DNA of 64,000 nucleotides from Puniceibacterium sp. IMCC21224 (GCF_001038505.1 NZ_LDPY01000004.1:62001-126000); one strand, 5' to 3'; counted from the first letter of the stretch, positions 33,483 to 42,821 are shown. Translations and numbers: made by a program. The notes: a model not told the origin generated them from the sequence alone.

Positions 33483-34313
33483 TCAGATCGTGAAGCCGCC
33501 GCCGCAAATGATGTGCTGACCCGAAATGAAGTTAGATTCGGGCGTACAGAACAAATAGACCGCGCCAGCGGCCTCTTGCGGGGTGCCGACCCGGCCCAGC
33601 GGAATCATGCGCTCCATCTGGGACAAGAGATCGGGGTTCACGCCGACCTTGATTTCGCGGTCTTCCACTTTGATTGTGCTGTCGCCCGCGGCGCTGCCTT
33701 CGGTCAGCCGCGTGCGGATCGGGCCAAAGGCCACCGCGTTGACGTTGACCTTGTAACGGCCCCATTCCTTGGCCATCGTCCGGGTGACACCCAGAACACC
33801 GGCCTTGGCGGCGGCGTAGTTGATCTGGCCGGCATTACCGCCGGTCCCCGCGATGGATGAGATATTCACCACCTTGCGGAACACTTCCTGCCCTGCAGCA
33901 GCTTCTTCTTTGGCCTTGGCGCTGATCACCGGCTGGGCGGCGCGCAGAATCCTGAAGGGCGCAGTCAGGTGAACGTCGATGATCGCCTGCCACTGTTCGT
34001 CGGTCATCTTCTGAACGACGCTGTCCCAAGTATAGCCGGCATTGTTCACGATGATGTCCAGCCCGCCAAAACTGTCCACGCCCGTCTTGATGAAACGTTC
34101 GGCGAAACCGTCTTCTGTCACGCTGCCGGCGCAGACCACGGCCTCGCCGCCAACCGCACGAATGGCCTCGGCGGTCTCATTGGCCGGGTCGGCATCCAGA
34201 TCGTTGACCACCACGCGCGCCCCTTCCGAGGCCAGCTTGAGCGCGATCTCGCGACCGATACCCCGGCCCGAACCGGAAACCAGCGCAACGCGCCCGTCAA
34301 GTTTTCCAGTCAT
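33483..34313 (-). CDS. SDR-family 3-hydroxyacyl-CoA dehydrogenase / ketoacyl reductase
   Basis: 276 residues, classical short-chain dehydrogenase: cofactor motif VSGSGRGIGREIA, DLDAD, NNAGY, catalytic Ser in NISSIAG and Tyr-x-x-x-Lys in INYAAAKAGVLGVTR. The sequence ends CGGGFTI. GGGAGGAG precedes ATG 34313. It is translated with the thiolase upstream (24 bp gap) from the operator at 35578, so it likely oxidises the 3-hydroxyacyl-CoA that the thiolase then cleaves. Confidence 0.9.
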   Translation of the reverse strand: MTGKLDGRVALVSGSGRGIGREIALKLASEGARVVVNDLDADPANETAEAIRAVGGEAVVCAGSVTEDGFAERFIKTGVDSFGGLDIIVNNAGYTWDSVVQKMTDEQWQAIIDVHLTAPFRILRAAQPVISAKAKEEAAAGQEVFRKVVNISSIAGTGGNAGQINYAAAKAGVLGVTRTMAKEWGRYKVNVNAVAFGPIRTRLTEGSAAGDSTIKVEDREIKVGVNPDLLSQMERMIPLGRVGTPQEAAGAVYLFCTPESNFISGQHIICGGGFTI

Positions 34314-34337
34314 GTTTTCTCCTCCCGATTGGTGCTG

Positions 34338-35522
34338 TCACGCTTTTTCATAAAGCGTGGTCACACAAGCCCCGCCAAGACCCAGATTATGCTGGAGCGC
34401 CAGCCGCGCGCCTTCCACCTGCCTTGCATCTGCCTGCCCGCGCAACTGCTGAACCAGTTCGGTGCATTGCGCCAGGCCGGTCGCCCCCAGCGGATGCCCC
34501 TTGGACAACAGCCCGCCCGACGGATTGGTCACGAATTTGCCGCCATAGGTGTTGTCGCCGTCATCGACGAATTTTGCCGCATCACCGCGGCGGCAAAGCC
34601 CAAGCGCCTCGTAGGTGATCAGCTCGTTATGGGCGAAACAGTCATGCAGTTCGACCACGTCCACATCCTGAGGGCCGATGCCCGCCGCCTCATAGACCTG
34701 ATCGGCGGCGCGTTTGGCCATCGAATAGCCGACGACCTCGCGCATGTCATGCGCGCCGAAGGTTTCCGGGCCGTCCGTCGTCATGGCCTGAGCGGCAATG
34801 CGCACCGAGCTGTCCAGACCGTGCTTGTCGGCGAAGGCCTTGGAGCACACGATTGCCGCAGCCGCGCCACAGGTCGGTGGGCAAGCCATCAGCTTTGTCA
34901 TGACGCCGGGCCAGACGACCTGTGCCGCCATCACTTCTTCCGGCGTCACTTCCTGCCGGAACAGCGCCACCGGGTTCCTGGACGCATGCCGACTGGCTTT
35001 GGCGCGGATTTTCGCGAAGGTTTCCAGCGTAGTTCCGAACTCTTCCATATGCGCTTTGCCCGCGCCGCCGAAATAGCGCAGCGCCAGCGGAATCTCCGTG
35101 TTGCCCACCAGCACGTCGGTCTCGGCGTCGAAGGACGTGAAGGGGCTGACCCGATCGTGGAACATCGCGACGATTGCGCCAGGCTGCATCTGCTCGAAGC
35201 CAAGCGCCAGAGCACATTCCACCGCACCGCTTTCAACTGCCTGACGGGCCAGGAACAGGGCCGACGAACCGGTCGAGCAGTTGTTGTTCACATTCAGAAC
35301 CGGTATCCCGGTCATGCCGACGTGATACAAAGCCCGCTGGCCGCTGGTGCTGTCACCATAGACATATCCCACATAGGCCTGCTGAACCTTGTCATAATCC
35401 AGCCCCGCATCGGCAAGCGCGGCACGGGTGGCCGCAGCAGCCATCACATCATAGCTTTCGGATTTTCCTGGCTTCTGAAATGGGACCATCCCGACGCCGA
35501 CGACATAGGCTTTGTCTCTCAT
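34338..35522 (-). CDS. Thiolase, SCP2/lipid-transfer type
   Basis: 394 residues of the thiolase superfamily, non-condensing SCP2 type: nucleophilic Cys in VNNNCSTGSSALFLARQ, VELHDCFAHNELITYEALGL, NPSGGLLSKGHPLGATGLAQ and the C-terminal GLGGACVTTLYEK. Cleaves 3-ketoacyl-CoA; SCP2-type members accept branched or bulky substrates. ATG 35522 has GGGAGAG; the ORF extends ten codons further without a better site. Operator O2 lies 56 bp upstream. Confidence 0.9.
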   Translation of the reverse strand: MRDKAYVVGVGMVPFQKPGKSESYDVMAAAATRAALADAGLDYDKVQQAYVGYVYGDSTSGQRALYHVGMTGIPVLNVNNNCSTGSSALFLARQAVESGAVECALALGFEQMQPGAIVAMFHDRVSPFTSFDAETDVLVGNTEIPLALRYFGGAGKAHMEEFGTTLETFAKIRAKASRHASRNPVALFRQEVTPEEVMAAQVVWPGVMTKLMACPPTCGAAAAIVCSKAFADKHGLDSSVRIAAQAMTTDGPETFGAHDMREVVGYSMAKRAADQVYEAAGIGPQDVDVVELHDCFAHNELITYEALGLCRRGDAAKFVDDGDNTYGGKFVTNPSGGLLSKGHPLGATGLAQCTELVQQLRGQADARQVEGARLALQHNLGLGGACVTTLYEKA

Positions 35523-35577
35523 TTCTCTCTCTCCCATGCTTGGCCCGGCCATCGTGAACGGTAAGCCATGTCAATTT

Positions 35578-35591
35578 CTAACACATGTTTG
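35578..35591. promoter_or_regulatory. TetR operator O2
   Basis: CTAACACATGTTTG followed by ATTTT: one perfect half CTAAC and a one-mismatch half GTTTG. Located 56 bp before the thiolase ATG. Nearly the same sequence, including GTTTGATTTT, occurs at 42808-42821. Confidence 0.7.
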
Positions 35592-35659
35592 ATTTTAGCG
35601 CTCAACCTTGATAACTGTCAACATAGCTAAACCGTGATGTAGGGAGCCTGCGTCATTTG

Positions 35660-35673
35660 CCAACACATGACTG
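35660..35673. promoter_or_regulatory. Degenerate TetR operator copy before the PaaY-like gene
   Basis: CCAACACATGACTG plus ATTTT differs from O2 at only three of 14 operator positions and shares the ATTTT that follows. It lies between O2 and the plus-strand PaaY-like gene. Weak symmetry makes binding uncertain. Confidence 0.4.
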
Positions 35674-35800
35674 ATTTTCCTGACCGCGCGTTCCGCAAGC
35701 CAGCACCATTCAGGCGTTCGGGTCCCGGCATGACTGTCGATAAACGTCTGACGTCTGGTTCCGGTAACCAGTGGTACCCAACCCACCAAAAGGAGAGATA

Positions 35801-36412
35801 ATGGCGTATTGTTACGAATTCAAAGGGTTCGTGCCCGTTGTGCCCGAGGATACATATGTCCATCCTCAGGCGGTTCTGATCGGAAATGTCATCCTGGGTC
35901 ATGGATGCTATATCGGACCCGGAGCAAGCCTGCGGGGCGACTTCGGCAGGATCGTGATTGGCGACGGGGCCAATGTGCAGGACAATTGTATCATCCATTC
36001 CTTTCCCGGTCGCGACGCGATCGTTGAATCCGACGGTCATATCGGCCACGGCGCGATCCTGCACGGTTGCACAGTGGGTCGGAACGCCCTGGTCGGGATG
36101 AATGCCGTCATCATGGATGGCGTAGAGCTTGGTGCGGAATCAATCGTCGGCGCGCAGGCGTTCGTGCGGGGCGAAACGATAGTTCCACCGCGCTCGATGG
36201 TGGTCGGATCGCCGGCAAGGGTAATCCGCGACGTCACCGAGAAGGAAGTCGCTTGGAAAACACGCGGAACTGCCGAGTATCAGCAACTCGCGCGCGACTG
36301 TCTGGCCGGATTGAAGCCCGTCGAGCCGCTGAAGGCGGTAGAGACCGACAGGCCGCATATGGCCGCCTCCGACGTCGTATCCATTCAGGAGGCGCGGCAG
36401 AAGCCATCCTGA
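35801..36412 (+). CDS. PaaY-like hexapeptide-repeat (gamma-carbonic-anhydrase family) protein
   Basis: 203 residues built of left-handed beta-helix repeats: [86 protein letters not shown]. Length and order match PaaY, a thioesterase that rescues CoA from stalled phenylacetate pathway intermediates, and its relative CaiE. Start ATG 35801 has AAGGAG seven bases upstream. It is the only plus-strand gene between two minus-strand catabolic operons; a housekeeping thioesterase role for the cluster is a reasonable inference. Confidence 0.85.
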   Translation: MAYCYEFKGFVPVVPEDTYVHPQAVLIGNVILGHGCYIGPGASLRGDFGRIVIGDGANVQDNCIIHSFPGRDAIVESDGHIGHGAILHGCTVGRNALVGMNAVIMDGVELGAESIVGAQAFVRGETIVPPRSMVVGSPARVIRDVTEKEVAWKTRGTAEYQQLARDCLAGLKPVEPLKAVETDRPHMAASDVVSIQEARQKPS

Positions 36413-36439
36413 CCTGTCCGGCAAACCGGACAGGTCAGG
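36408..36439. terminator. Perfect hairpin after the PaaY-like gene
   Basis: A 14-bp perfect stem (CCTGACCTGTCCGG, 36408-36421, with its complement at 36426-36439) and a CAAA loop, overlapping the end of the PaaY-like stop codon. No T-run follows on the plus strand. It lies between convergent transcripts and may stop both. Confidence 0.6.
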
Positions 36440-36530
36440 GTTCCCGCGTGCCTCAAAAGCCCCCGTTGGCATCGCCTTGACGCGGGACGGCAACTCCGTA
36501 ATCCAGTGTGCCGCCCTGCCCTTCAAGCCG

Positions 36531-38144
36531 TCACAGCCGGAATATCCCGTAATGCGGATCGTCGATCGGCGCGTTCAGCGCAGCCGAGATCGACATGCCG
36601 AGCGCGTTGCGCGTGTCCGCCGGGTCGAGAATGCCGTCATCCCACAATTCCGAGGTCGAGGTATAGGCCTCGACATCGCGCCGGAACTTCTCCAGCACCG
36701 GGTCACGGATCGCGGCGATTTCCACTTCGGTCAGTTGCTTGCCTTCGCGTTCAAGCTGCCGGATCTTGACGTCGGCCATGGTGTTGGCGGCCTGATCCGC
36801 CCCCATTACGCCGATTTCCGCCTGCGGCCACATGAACAGCGTGCGCGCATCCCAGGCCCGCCCGCACATGCCGTAATTGCCGGCCCCGTAGGACGCATTG
36901 GCAATCACGGTGAACTTGGGCACGACCGAGCCGCCCTGCGCCATCAGCATCTTGGCGCCGTCCTTGGCGATGCCGCGTTCCTCGTATTCGCGGCCGACCA
37001 TGTAGCCGGTGATGTTCTGAAAAAAGACCAGTGGCGTACGGTTCTGGTTGCATAGCTGCATGAAATGCGCCGCTTTAAGCGAGCTGTCGTTGAACAGCAC
37101 CCCGTTGTTGGCGAGGATGCCCACTTTGTAGCCCCAGATGTGGGCAAAACCGCAAATCATCGTGGTTCCGTAATCCGGCTGGTATTCGTGAAACCGCGAA
37201 CCGTCCACGATTCGGGCAAGAACCTCGCGCATGTCGAACTGGGTCTTCCGGTCCTTGGGGATGATCCCGTAAAGTTCCTTGGGATCGTAATAGGGCTCCT
37301 CATGCGCCGCCGTTTCGATGATGGTTTTTGGCATACGCTTCCACTGACTGACAATCTCGCGCGCCAGTGCAAAGGCGTGCTGTTCTGTGGCGGCGCGATA
37401 ATCTCCCGTCCCCGAGACAGAGGTGTGCATCACCGCGCCGCCAAGTTCCTGCACGCCGACCTCTTCGCCGGTGGCCGCCTTGACCAGTGGCGGACCGCCC
37501 AGAAAGATCGCCCCGGTGCCCTCGATGATGATGTTGTAATCGCTCAGCGTCGGCACATAGGCGCCGCCCGCGGTGCAATGCCCGCCAACGATGGCAATCT
37601 GCGGGATATTGGCCTGGCTCAGCTTGACCTGGTTGCGAAACACCCGCCCGCCCAGATAGCGGTCGGGAAACACGCCGTGTTGCAGCGGCAGGAAGCCCCC
37701 GGCGCTATCGCAGATATGGACGACCGGCAAATGGTTCTCAAGCGCGACATCCAGAAGCCGCACGATCTTTTTGACGGTATGCGGATACCAGGCACCACCC
37801 TTGACGCTCGCATCGTTGGCGTGGATGGCCACCTCGCGGCCCTGCACGATGCCGATGCCCGTCACCACGGCGGCACCGGGCACGGCGCCATCATATTCGC
37901 GGCAGGCGGCCAGCGTCGAGAATTCAAGAAACGGCGTGCCCGGATCGAGCAGCAGCTTCAACCGCTCGCGCACGCCCAGTTTGTTCTGGCGTGCCAAGCG
38001 GTCGATGTCCCGTTGGGGCCGCTCGAAACGCGCCGCGTGCTGGCGAGCGTGAAACTCCTTCAGCCGTTCGGACATGGCGGCAAAATTGGCCTTGTAGTCG
38101 GCGGCATTGGTGTCGATGTGGCTTTCGATCCGGCGCATTGTCAC
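36531..38144 (-). CDS. Acyl-CoA carboxylase beta subunit, geranyl-CoA carboxylase (AtuC)-like
   Basis: 537 residues. Carboxyltransferase motifs: GAAVVTGIGIVQGREVAIHANDASVKGGAWYP, GGHCTAGGAYVPTLSDYNIII, GYKVGILANNGVLFNDSSLKAAHF, FFQNITGYMVGREYE and ANASYGAGNYGMCGRAW. The FxxNITGYMVG.EYE and HTVKKIVR elements and its operon partner AtuA point to the AtuC branch (geranyl-CoA or related 3-methyl-branched enoyl-CoA) rather than leucine MCC. It overlaps the biotin-carrier gene by four bases and is the last gene of the minus-strand operon starting at 42731. Confidence 0.88.
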   Translation of the reverse strand: MTMRRIESHIDTNAADYKANFAAMSERLKEFHARQHAARFERPQRDIDRLARQNKLGVRERLKLLLDPGTPFLEFSTLAACREYDGAVPGAAVVTGIGIVQGREVAIHANDASVKGGAWYPHTVKKIVRLLDVALENHLPVVHICDSAGGFLPLQHGVFPDRYLGGRVFRNQVKLSQANIPQIAIVGGHCTAGGAYVPTLSDYNIIIEGTGAIFLGGPPLVKAATGEEVGVQELGGAVMHTSVSGTGDYRAATEQHAFALAREIVSQWKRMPKTIIETAAHEEPYYDPKELYGIIPKDRKTQFDMREVLARIVDGSRFHEYQPDYGTTMICGFAHIWGYKVGILANNGVLFNDSSLKAAHFMQLCNQNRTPLVFFQNITGYMVGREYEERGIAKDGAKMLMAQGGSVVPKFTVIANASYGAGNYGMCGRAWDARTLFMWPQAEIGVMGADQAANTMADVKIRQLEREGKQLTEVEIAAIRDPVLEKFRRDVEAYTSTSELWDDGILDPADTRNALGMSISAALNAPIDDPHYGIFRL

Positions 38145-38644
38145 TCCTCCTGCGGGGTCAGCTGGGCAAGGACGGCCTTTAGGCCGAAACTGTCACCCGC
38201 GGTAAAAGGCATTTCGGCAACCACACCGTCGCGCGGCGCGGTCAGGGTGGTTTCAAGCTTCATGCTTTCGATGACCAGAAGCGGCTGGCCTTCTGTAACG
38301 GTGTCTCCGGGCTTAACCGCCACCGAAACGACGACCCCCGGCATCGGCGCCAACAGTCGATCACCCCCTGCAGCGCCCTGCCTGCCGGCAAGCCGGTCGT
38401 CGGGATCGACCCTCCCAACCTCGAAGGTGCGCCCGTTCAAATGTATGAAGGTAGATTCCGACCCGACCGCCAGCCGCAACTCATGCGCCCGCCCCCCGGT
38501 CCGCAGCACATGTGCGCCCGGCGCCCCGGTCGGGTCCAGTTGGCAGGGAACTGCGCCATCTGGCATGTTCAGGACAAAGCGGCTGCCATCATGGGTTAGC
38601 CAGCATTCGGCCTCATGGCTGGCGATCATGAATATTCTGCGCAT
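38141..38644 (-). CDS. Stand-alone biotin carboxyl carrier protein of the AtuC-like carboxylase
   Basis: 167 residues. The last 75 form a biotinyl domain (LLAPMPGVVVSVAVKPGDTV..GQPLLVIESMKLETTL) with Lys129 as the biotin site; the first 90 resemble the linker/BT region of fused alpha subunits (HDGSRFVLNMPD, HELRLAVG). ATG 38644 overlaps the biotin carboxylase stop (TGATG). In AtuF and MccA these pieces are one chain; here they are separate genes. Confidence 0.88.
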   Translation of the reverse strand: MRRIFMIASHEAECWLTHDGSRFVLNMPDGAVPCQLDPTGAPGAHVLRTGGRAHELRLAVGSESTFIHLNGRTFEVGRVDPDDRLAGRQGAAGGDRLLAPMPGVVVSVAVKPGDTVTEGQPLLVIESMKLETTLTAPRDGVVAEMPFTAGDSFGLKAVLAQLTPQEE

Positions 38645-40113
38645 CAGTTTCTCCACCCGCCCATCTTGCGGTGCATTTCGGGTATCTGCATCACATCGGT
38701 CACCAGACGTTGATCAGACAGGGCCGCCGCCGCCATAAGCAGGGTGGATACATCCTCGCCCGGCGCGGTCAGCACATCCGCCTGTTCGGCTAGAAACCCG
38801 GTTGAAACATCGCCCGACGCAAAATCGGGATGTGCAAGGATCGCGTCCAGATAGCCGGTGTTGGTCGTCACCCCGAGGATGACGTAATTCTGCACGGCGT
38901 TCCGCGCACGGGCGATGGCCTGTGCGCGATCTGCCCCATGCACGATCAGTTTGGACAGCATCGGGTCGAAATCGGTCGTGACCTTGCCGCCGTCCCGAAT
39001 GCCACTGTCCACACGGATACCCTCACCGTGGGGTTCGTCCAGCAGCAGGATATCCCCGATCGCGGGGCGGAAATCGGCCGTCGCGTCCTCGGCACAGATG
39101 CGCAGCTCAATCGAATGGCCGGTCTGCGGAATATCGGCCTGCGCCGCGCTCAGCCCCTCGCCCGCCGCGATACGCAACTGCTCGGCGACCAGATCGAAGC
39201 CCGTGACCATCTCGGTCACCGGATGTTCGACCTGAAGGCGGGTGTTCATTTCGAGAAAGTAGAAGGCCCCGTCCTGCGCATAGATGAACTCGACGGTTCC
39301 GGCACCCCGATAGTTGACGGCGCGCGCAATTCTGGCGGCGGTTTCGCAGATCTCGTCCCGTTGTTCGGGCGAAAGCGCGGGCGAGGGCGTTTCCTCGATG
39401 ATCTTCTGGAACCGGCGCTGGATCGAGCATTCGCGCTCCCAGAAATGGACCACGTTGCCCTGCCCGTCGCCCATCACCTGCACCTCGATATGGCGCGGAC
39501 GTTCGATATAGCGTTCGACGAAGAGACGACCGTCGCCGAAATACCGCTCGCCCTCGCGGCGCGCGGTGGCGATCTCGGTCTCCAACGTGCTGTCCTCGCG
39601 CACGATGCGCATGCCCTTGCCGCCGCCCCCCGCCGAAGGCTTGATCAGCAGCGGATAGCCCAGGGTGCGGGCGCGTTCGACAAAACTCGCCGGATCGTCA
39701 TCCTCGATCGCCGAGGGGGCAACCGGAAAGCCGCGCGCCTCGACAAAGGCGCGCGCGCGGACCTTGTCGCCCATCAGGTCGATGGTCTCGGAGGTCGGGC
39801 CGACAAATGTCACACCGGCCTCTTCCAGCGCCGCGACGAAACCGGCATTCTCCGACAGAAAGCCGTAGCCGGGATGCACCGCATCCGCGCCGATCTTTCT
39901 TGCGGCCGCAACGATCTGCGGAATATCGAGATAGGCCGCTACAGGCGTCGGGCCGTCGATCATCACAACCTCATCCGCGATCAGATGGGCCGGCCCATCT
40001 TGTTCGGCGACGTGGCGCAACACAGCCGTCGCAAGGCCGCGGGCCTTGGCGGTGCGCAACACGCGCGCCGCGATTTCACCCCGATTGGCGACCAGGAGTT
40101 TTGAAATAGTCAT
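38644..40113 (-). CDS. Biotin carboxylase subunit of the AtuC-like carboxylase
   Basis: 489 residues: ATP-grasp biotin carboxylase with LLVANRGEIAARVLRTAKARG, HPGYGFLSENAGF, KPSAGGGGKGMRIV, RHIEVQVMGDGQGNVVHFWERECSIQRR and FLEMNTRLQVEHPVTEMVTGFDLV. The carrier domain of fused alpha subunits is missing and supplied by the next gene. It overlaps the atuA stop by four bases. Together with 36531 and 38141 it forms a complete three-polypeptide carboxylase. Confidence 0.92.
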   Translation of the reverse strand: MTISKLLVANRGEIAARVLRTAKARGLATAVLRHVAEQDGPAHLIADEVVMIDGPTPVAAYLDIPQIVAAARKIGADAVHPGYGFLSENAGFVAALEEAGVTFVGPTSETIDLMGDKVRARAFVEARGFPVAPSAIEDDDPASFVERARTLGYPLLIKPSAGGGGKGMRIVREDSTLETEIATARREGERYFGDGRLFVERYIERPRHIEVQVMGDGQGNVVHFWERECSIQRRFQKIIEETPSPALSPEQRDEICETAARIARAVNYRGAGTVEFIYAQDGAFYFLEMNTRLQVEHPVTEMVTGFDLVAEQLRIAAGEGLSAAQADIPQTGHSIELRICAEDATADFRPAIGDILLLDEPHGEGIRVDSGIRDGGKVTTDFDPMLSKLIVHGADRAQAIARARNAVQNYVILGVTTNTGYLDAILAHPDFASGDVSTGFLAEQADVLTAPGEDVSTLLMAAAALSDQRLVTDVMQIPEMHRKMGGWRN

Positions 40114-41924
40114 GGTATTACCCTCTTGTTCGGGTCCGGGGTGTTCAGCCCGTCGCGCGCGGCCAGGTCGGCCGGCACGGGAATTTCGATATCCAGCAGC
40201 ATCTGGGCAAACCCCTTGCCTTGCGGATCGATGCGGACCGAGGCGATGCCGCCCCCGCCCAGCGATTCGTGCAGCAGGAAATTCAGCGAATGGCTTCCCG
40301 GCAGGTCGAACCGCTCGACCTTGCCTTCGCAGACATGGGAGAAATAGTCTTTTACCACCTCTTCGCTGAGAGCCGACCGGATAAAAGGCAGGTAGTCTGG
40401 CTTGCGCGCCAGGATACCGATATTGGCGATATCCCCCTTGTCGCCCGACCGTCCCCAGGCCAGATCGACGAGGCGCACCTTGACCGCGTCCGGACCGGGC
40501 TCGCGGCTCTCTGCGGGCGGTGCGGCAGGCGGATCGAGGTGGACTGGCCTGGTGGCCACGGTGACGGGAACATCCTGGCCGTCGACCTCGACTGCGACGG
40601 GGGTGTCGGCCTTGTCCTGCAGGAACGAGAACAGGCGTACCACCGGCTGCACCTTGGGCCGCCCGGCAAAGAACCCGGTCAGCCCCTGCGCAGTCGAGAT
40701 GGCCATCGGTGCGATCTCGCCGGCGAAGATGTTGAGCGCGGCGCGGTCGTCGTGCGTCACGCCGATCTTGATCACCACCTCGCGGGTCTGCGCCCGCGCG
40801 TTGGCGCCGTAAGCCGCCTCTGCCCCCAGCACTTCGACGCTGACCTGCCGGAAATCGGACAGGTTTCTTTCACGGAAGATCCGGCGGCAACGGGTAACGA
40901 TGGCCTCGGCCACGCGCTTGCCCTTGGCCGGCGCGTTGATGGCCGCCAGGGTCAGGGAGGAAACCGCGCGCCAGCCATCGGCATGGGTCGCCGACACCTT
41001 GTAGCTGCCGGTACGCCCGAGACCCTTGCCGCCTTTGACCAACACCCGATCCGGCCCGACCTGGTCCAGCGTGACCTGCGACCAGTCGCAGATCACGTCG
41101 GGCAGCAGGTAGGCGCGCGGATCGCCGATTTCATAGAGCATCTGTTCACCGACCGAACCCGGCACAACCAGCCCGCCCGTCTCTGGTGTTTTGGTCATGA
41201 CAAAACTGCCGTCTTCCGACACTTCGACGATGGGCATCCCCATGTCGTCCCAGCCCGGTACGTCCTGCCAGTCGGTGAAGTTGCCACCGGTCCCCTGGGG
41301 GCCGCACTCGATCAAATGGCCCGCCAACGATCCCTGGCTGAGCTTGTCCCAATCATCGTCGCCCCAGCCAAATTCATGCATCAGCGGGCCGAGCGCCACT
41401 GCGCTGTCTGCACAGCGCCCTGTGATCACGATGTCGGCTCCGGCATCCAGCGCCGCCGCGATGGGGCGGGCGCCCAGATAGGCGTTCATGCTCCAGATAT
41501 CGTCTGGAAACGCGACGCCCGAGAACATCTCCGTCTGACCACCGGCGCGGATATCGTCGGCCCGCGCCGACAAATCATCGCCCAGCACAACACCGATGGA
41601 CACATCTATCCCGGCCTCGGCGGCGACTTTAGCCAGCGCATCGCGGCAGCCACGCGGGTTCACACCCCCGGCATTGGCAACGACCTTCATCCCCTTGGCC
41701 TTGATTTCCGACAACCAGGGTGCCAGCGCCTTGACGAAATCCGGCGCATAACCCGCATCGGGCGACTTGGCGCGGGCTCGCGCCATCAGCGACATCGTCA
41801 CCTCGGCCAGATAGTCGAACACCAGATAGTCGATCTCGCCTTTGGAGACCAGCTGACCGATCGCTTCAGGCGTATCGCCCCAGAATCCCGATGCGCATCC
41901 GATACGCAGTTTTCGATCCGACAT
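40110..41924 (-). CDS. atuA: AtuA-family protein (acyclic terpene utilisation, DUF1446)
   Basis: 604 residues. The N-terminal two thirds are the DUF1446/AtuA domain: LRIGCASGFWGDTPEAIGQLV, DYLVFDYLAEVTMSLMARA, VVANAGGVNPRGCRDAL, DIVITGRCADSAVALGPLMHEFGW, EHLIECG-type GHLIECGPQGTGGNFTDW. The C-terminal ~110 residues are the AtuA-like ferredoxin-fold domain (VRLVDLAWGRSGDKGDIANIGIL). atuA is required for citronellol/geraniol growth in Pseudomonas but its biochemical role is not settled. Embedded between hydratase and carboxylase genes. GGAGAAGC precedes the ATG. Confidence 0.92.
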   Translation of the reverse strand: MSDRKLRIGCASGFWGDTPEAIGQLVSKGEIDYLVFDYLAEVTMSLMARARAKSPDAGYAPDFVKALAPWLSEIKAKGMKVVANAGGVNPRGCRDALAKVAAEAGIDVSIGVVLGDDLSARADDIRAGGQTEMFSGVAFPDDIWSMNAYLGARPIAAALDAGADIVITGRCADSAVALGPLMHEFGWGDDDWDKLSQGSLAGHLIECGPQGTGGNFTDWQDVPGWDDMGMPIVEVSEDGSFVMTKTPETGGLVVPGSVGEQMLYEIGDPRAYLLPDVICDWSQVTLDQVGPDRVLVKGGKGLGRTGSYKVSATHADGWRAVSSLTLAAINAPAKGKRVAEAIVTRCRRIFRERNLSDFRQVSVEVLGAEAAYGANARAQTREVVIKIGVTHDDRAALNIFAGEIAPMAISTAQGLTGFFAGRPKVQPVVRLFSFLQDKADTPVAVEVDGQDVPVTVATRPVHLDPPAAPPAESREPGPDAVKVRLVDLAWGRSGDKGDIANIGILARKPDYLPFIRSALSEEVVKDYFSHVCEGKVERFDLPGSHSLNFLLHESLGGGGIASVRIDPQGKGFAQMLLDIEIPVPADLAARDGLNTPDPNKRVIP

Positions 41925-41945
41925 GTGCTTCTCCTCTCCGCTTGA

Positions 41946-42731
41946 TCAGCGGCCTGTCCATTCAGGTTTGCGTTTCGCAATGAAGGCGGCAAAGCCCTCG
42001 CGCGCATCTTCTGTCTGCGCAACTCGTGGCAACAGGGTTTCGGCAAAGCGCATCTGCTGCGCATAGGTCATGTCTTCCATCGCGTGGCAGGCGTATTTTC
42101 CCAGCCGGATCGCGGTAGGCGACTGCGCGGCAATCTGCGCGACCAACTCCGCAACCTTGTCATCCAGCCCGGCAGTATCTGTCACATGGTTGACCAGATC
42201 ATAGCGCAAGGACTCCTCGGCGGTCAGAGGAACGCCGGTGATGAACATCTCCATCAATCTGCGCCGGGGCAACATGCGGATCATTGGCGGAACGATAGTC
42301 ATCGGAAACAGACCCACCTTCACTTCAGGCGTTCCGATTCGGGCATGATCGACCATCACGGCCAGATCGCAGGCACAGATGATGCCCGCGCCCGCGCCCA
42401 TGGCCACACCGTTGATGCGCGCGATGGTTGGCTTTCGGCAGGCTTGTATGGTTTCGAACAATTGCCCGGCGAAATGGTCCGGATAGGCCGGGTCCTGAAC
42501 AAATGGGCCACCTTCGGCACCCGCCTTGATGTCGCCGCCAGCGCAGAAGGCACGCTCGCCCTCGCCGGTCAGGACGATCACCCGGCATTCCGCGTCGGCC
42601 TCGGCCGCCAGAATTGCGGCAATCAGACCCTCTGCCACTTCGCGGTTCAGGGCATTTCGACTGTCAGGGCGGCAGATCGTGATGCGCACCTCATACCCCC
42701 GCGACTGCGAACGAACGACATTCTCCACCAT
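41946..42731 (-). CDS. Enoyl-CoA hydratase family protein (AtuE/LiuC-like)
   Basis: 261 residues of the crotonase fold: ICRPDSRNALNREVAEGL, GERAFCAGGDIKAGAEGG, NGVAMGAGAGIICACDLAVM, EVKVGLFPMTIVPPMIRML and the C-terminal FIAKRKPEWTGR. The EVKVGLFPMTIVP region resembles that of the hydratase at 30265. ATG 42731 and a TTG two codons earlier (42737) are both possible; GGGGGA lies before both. First gene of the atuA operon, 77 bp from operator O3. Confidence 0.87.
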   Translation of the reverse strand: MVENVVRSQSRGYEVRITICRPDSRNALNREVAEGLIAAILAAEADAECRVIVLTGEGERAFCAGGDIKAGAEGGPFVQDPAYPDHFAGQLFETIQACRKPTIARINGVAMGAGAGIICACDLAVMVDHARIGTPEVKVGLFPMTIVPPMIRMLPRRRLMEMFITGVPLTAEESLRYDLVNHVTDTAGLDDKVAELVAQIAAQSPTAIRLGKYACHAMEDMTYAQQMRFAETLLPRVAQTEDAREGFAAFIAKRKPEWTGR

Positions 42732-42807
42732 TTCCAAGATATCCCCCGTTTTCTGGCCGAACTTGCCTGCAACGTCAGGTCGCGAAAAGCTTGCCTTGAA
42801 CTATTTT

Positions 42808-42821
42808 CTAACATGTGTTTG
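42808..42821. promoter_or_regulatory. TetR operator O3, divergent promoter region
   Basis: CTAACATGTGTTTG followed by ATTTT, preceded by TTGAACTATTTT. Lies midway between the atuA operon (minus) and the acyl-CoA dehydrogenase operon (plus). The surroundings match operator O5 at 57768 closely (TTGAACTATATT before CTAACAT). Confidence 0.75.

Noticed and set aside
33969..35564. 531-codon plus-strand frame over the SDR and thiolase genes
   Set aside because: Shadow of the GC-rich minus-strand thiolase and SDR, whose catalytic motifs are unambiguous.
37065..38738. 557-codon plus-strand frame over the AtuC-like gene
   Set aside because: Antisense shadow; the minus strand encodes a complete carboxyltransferase and carrier protein.
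40221..41945. 574-codon plus-strand frame over atuA
   Set aside because: Antisense shadow of atuA; no domain in its translation.
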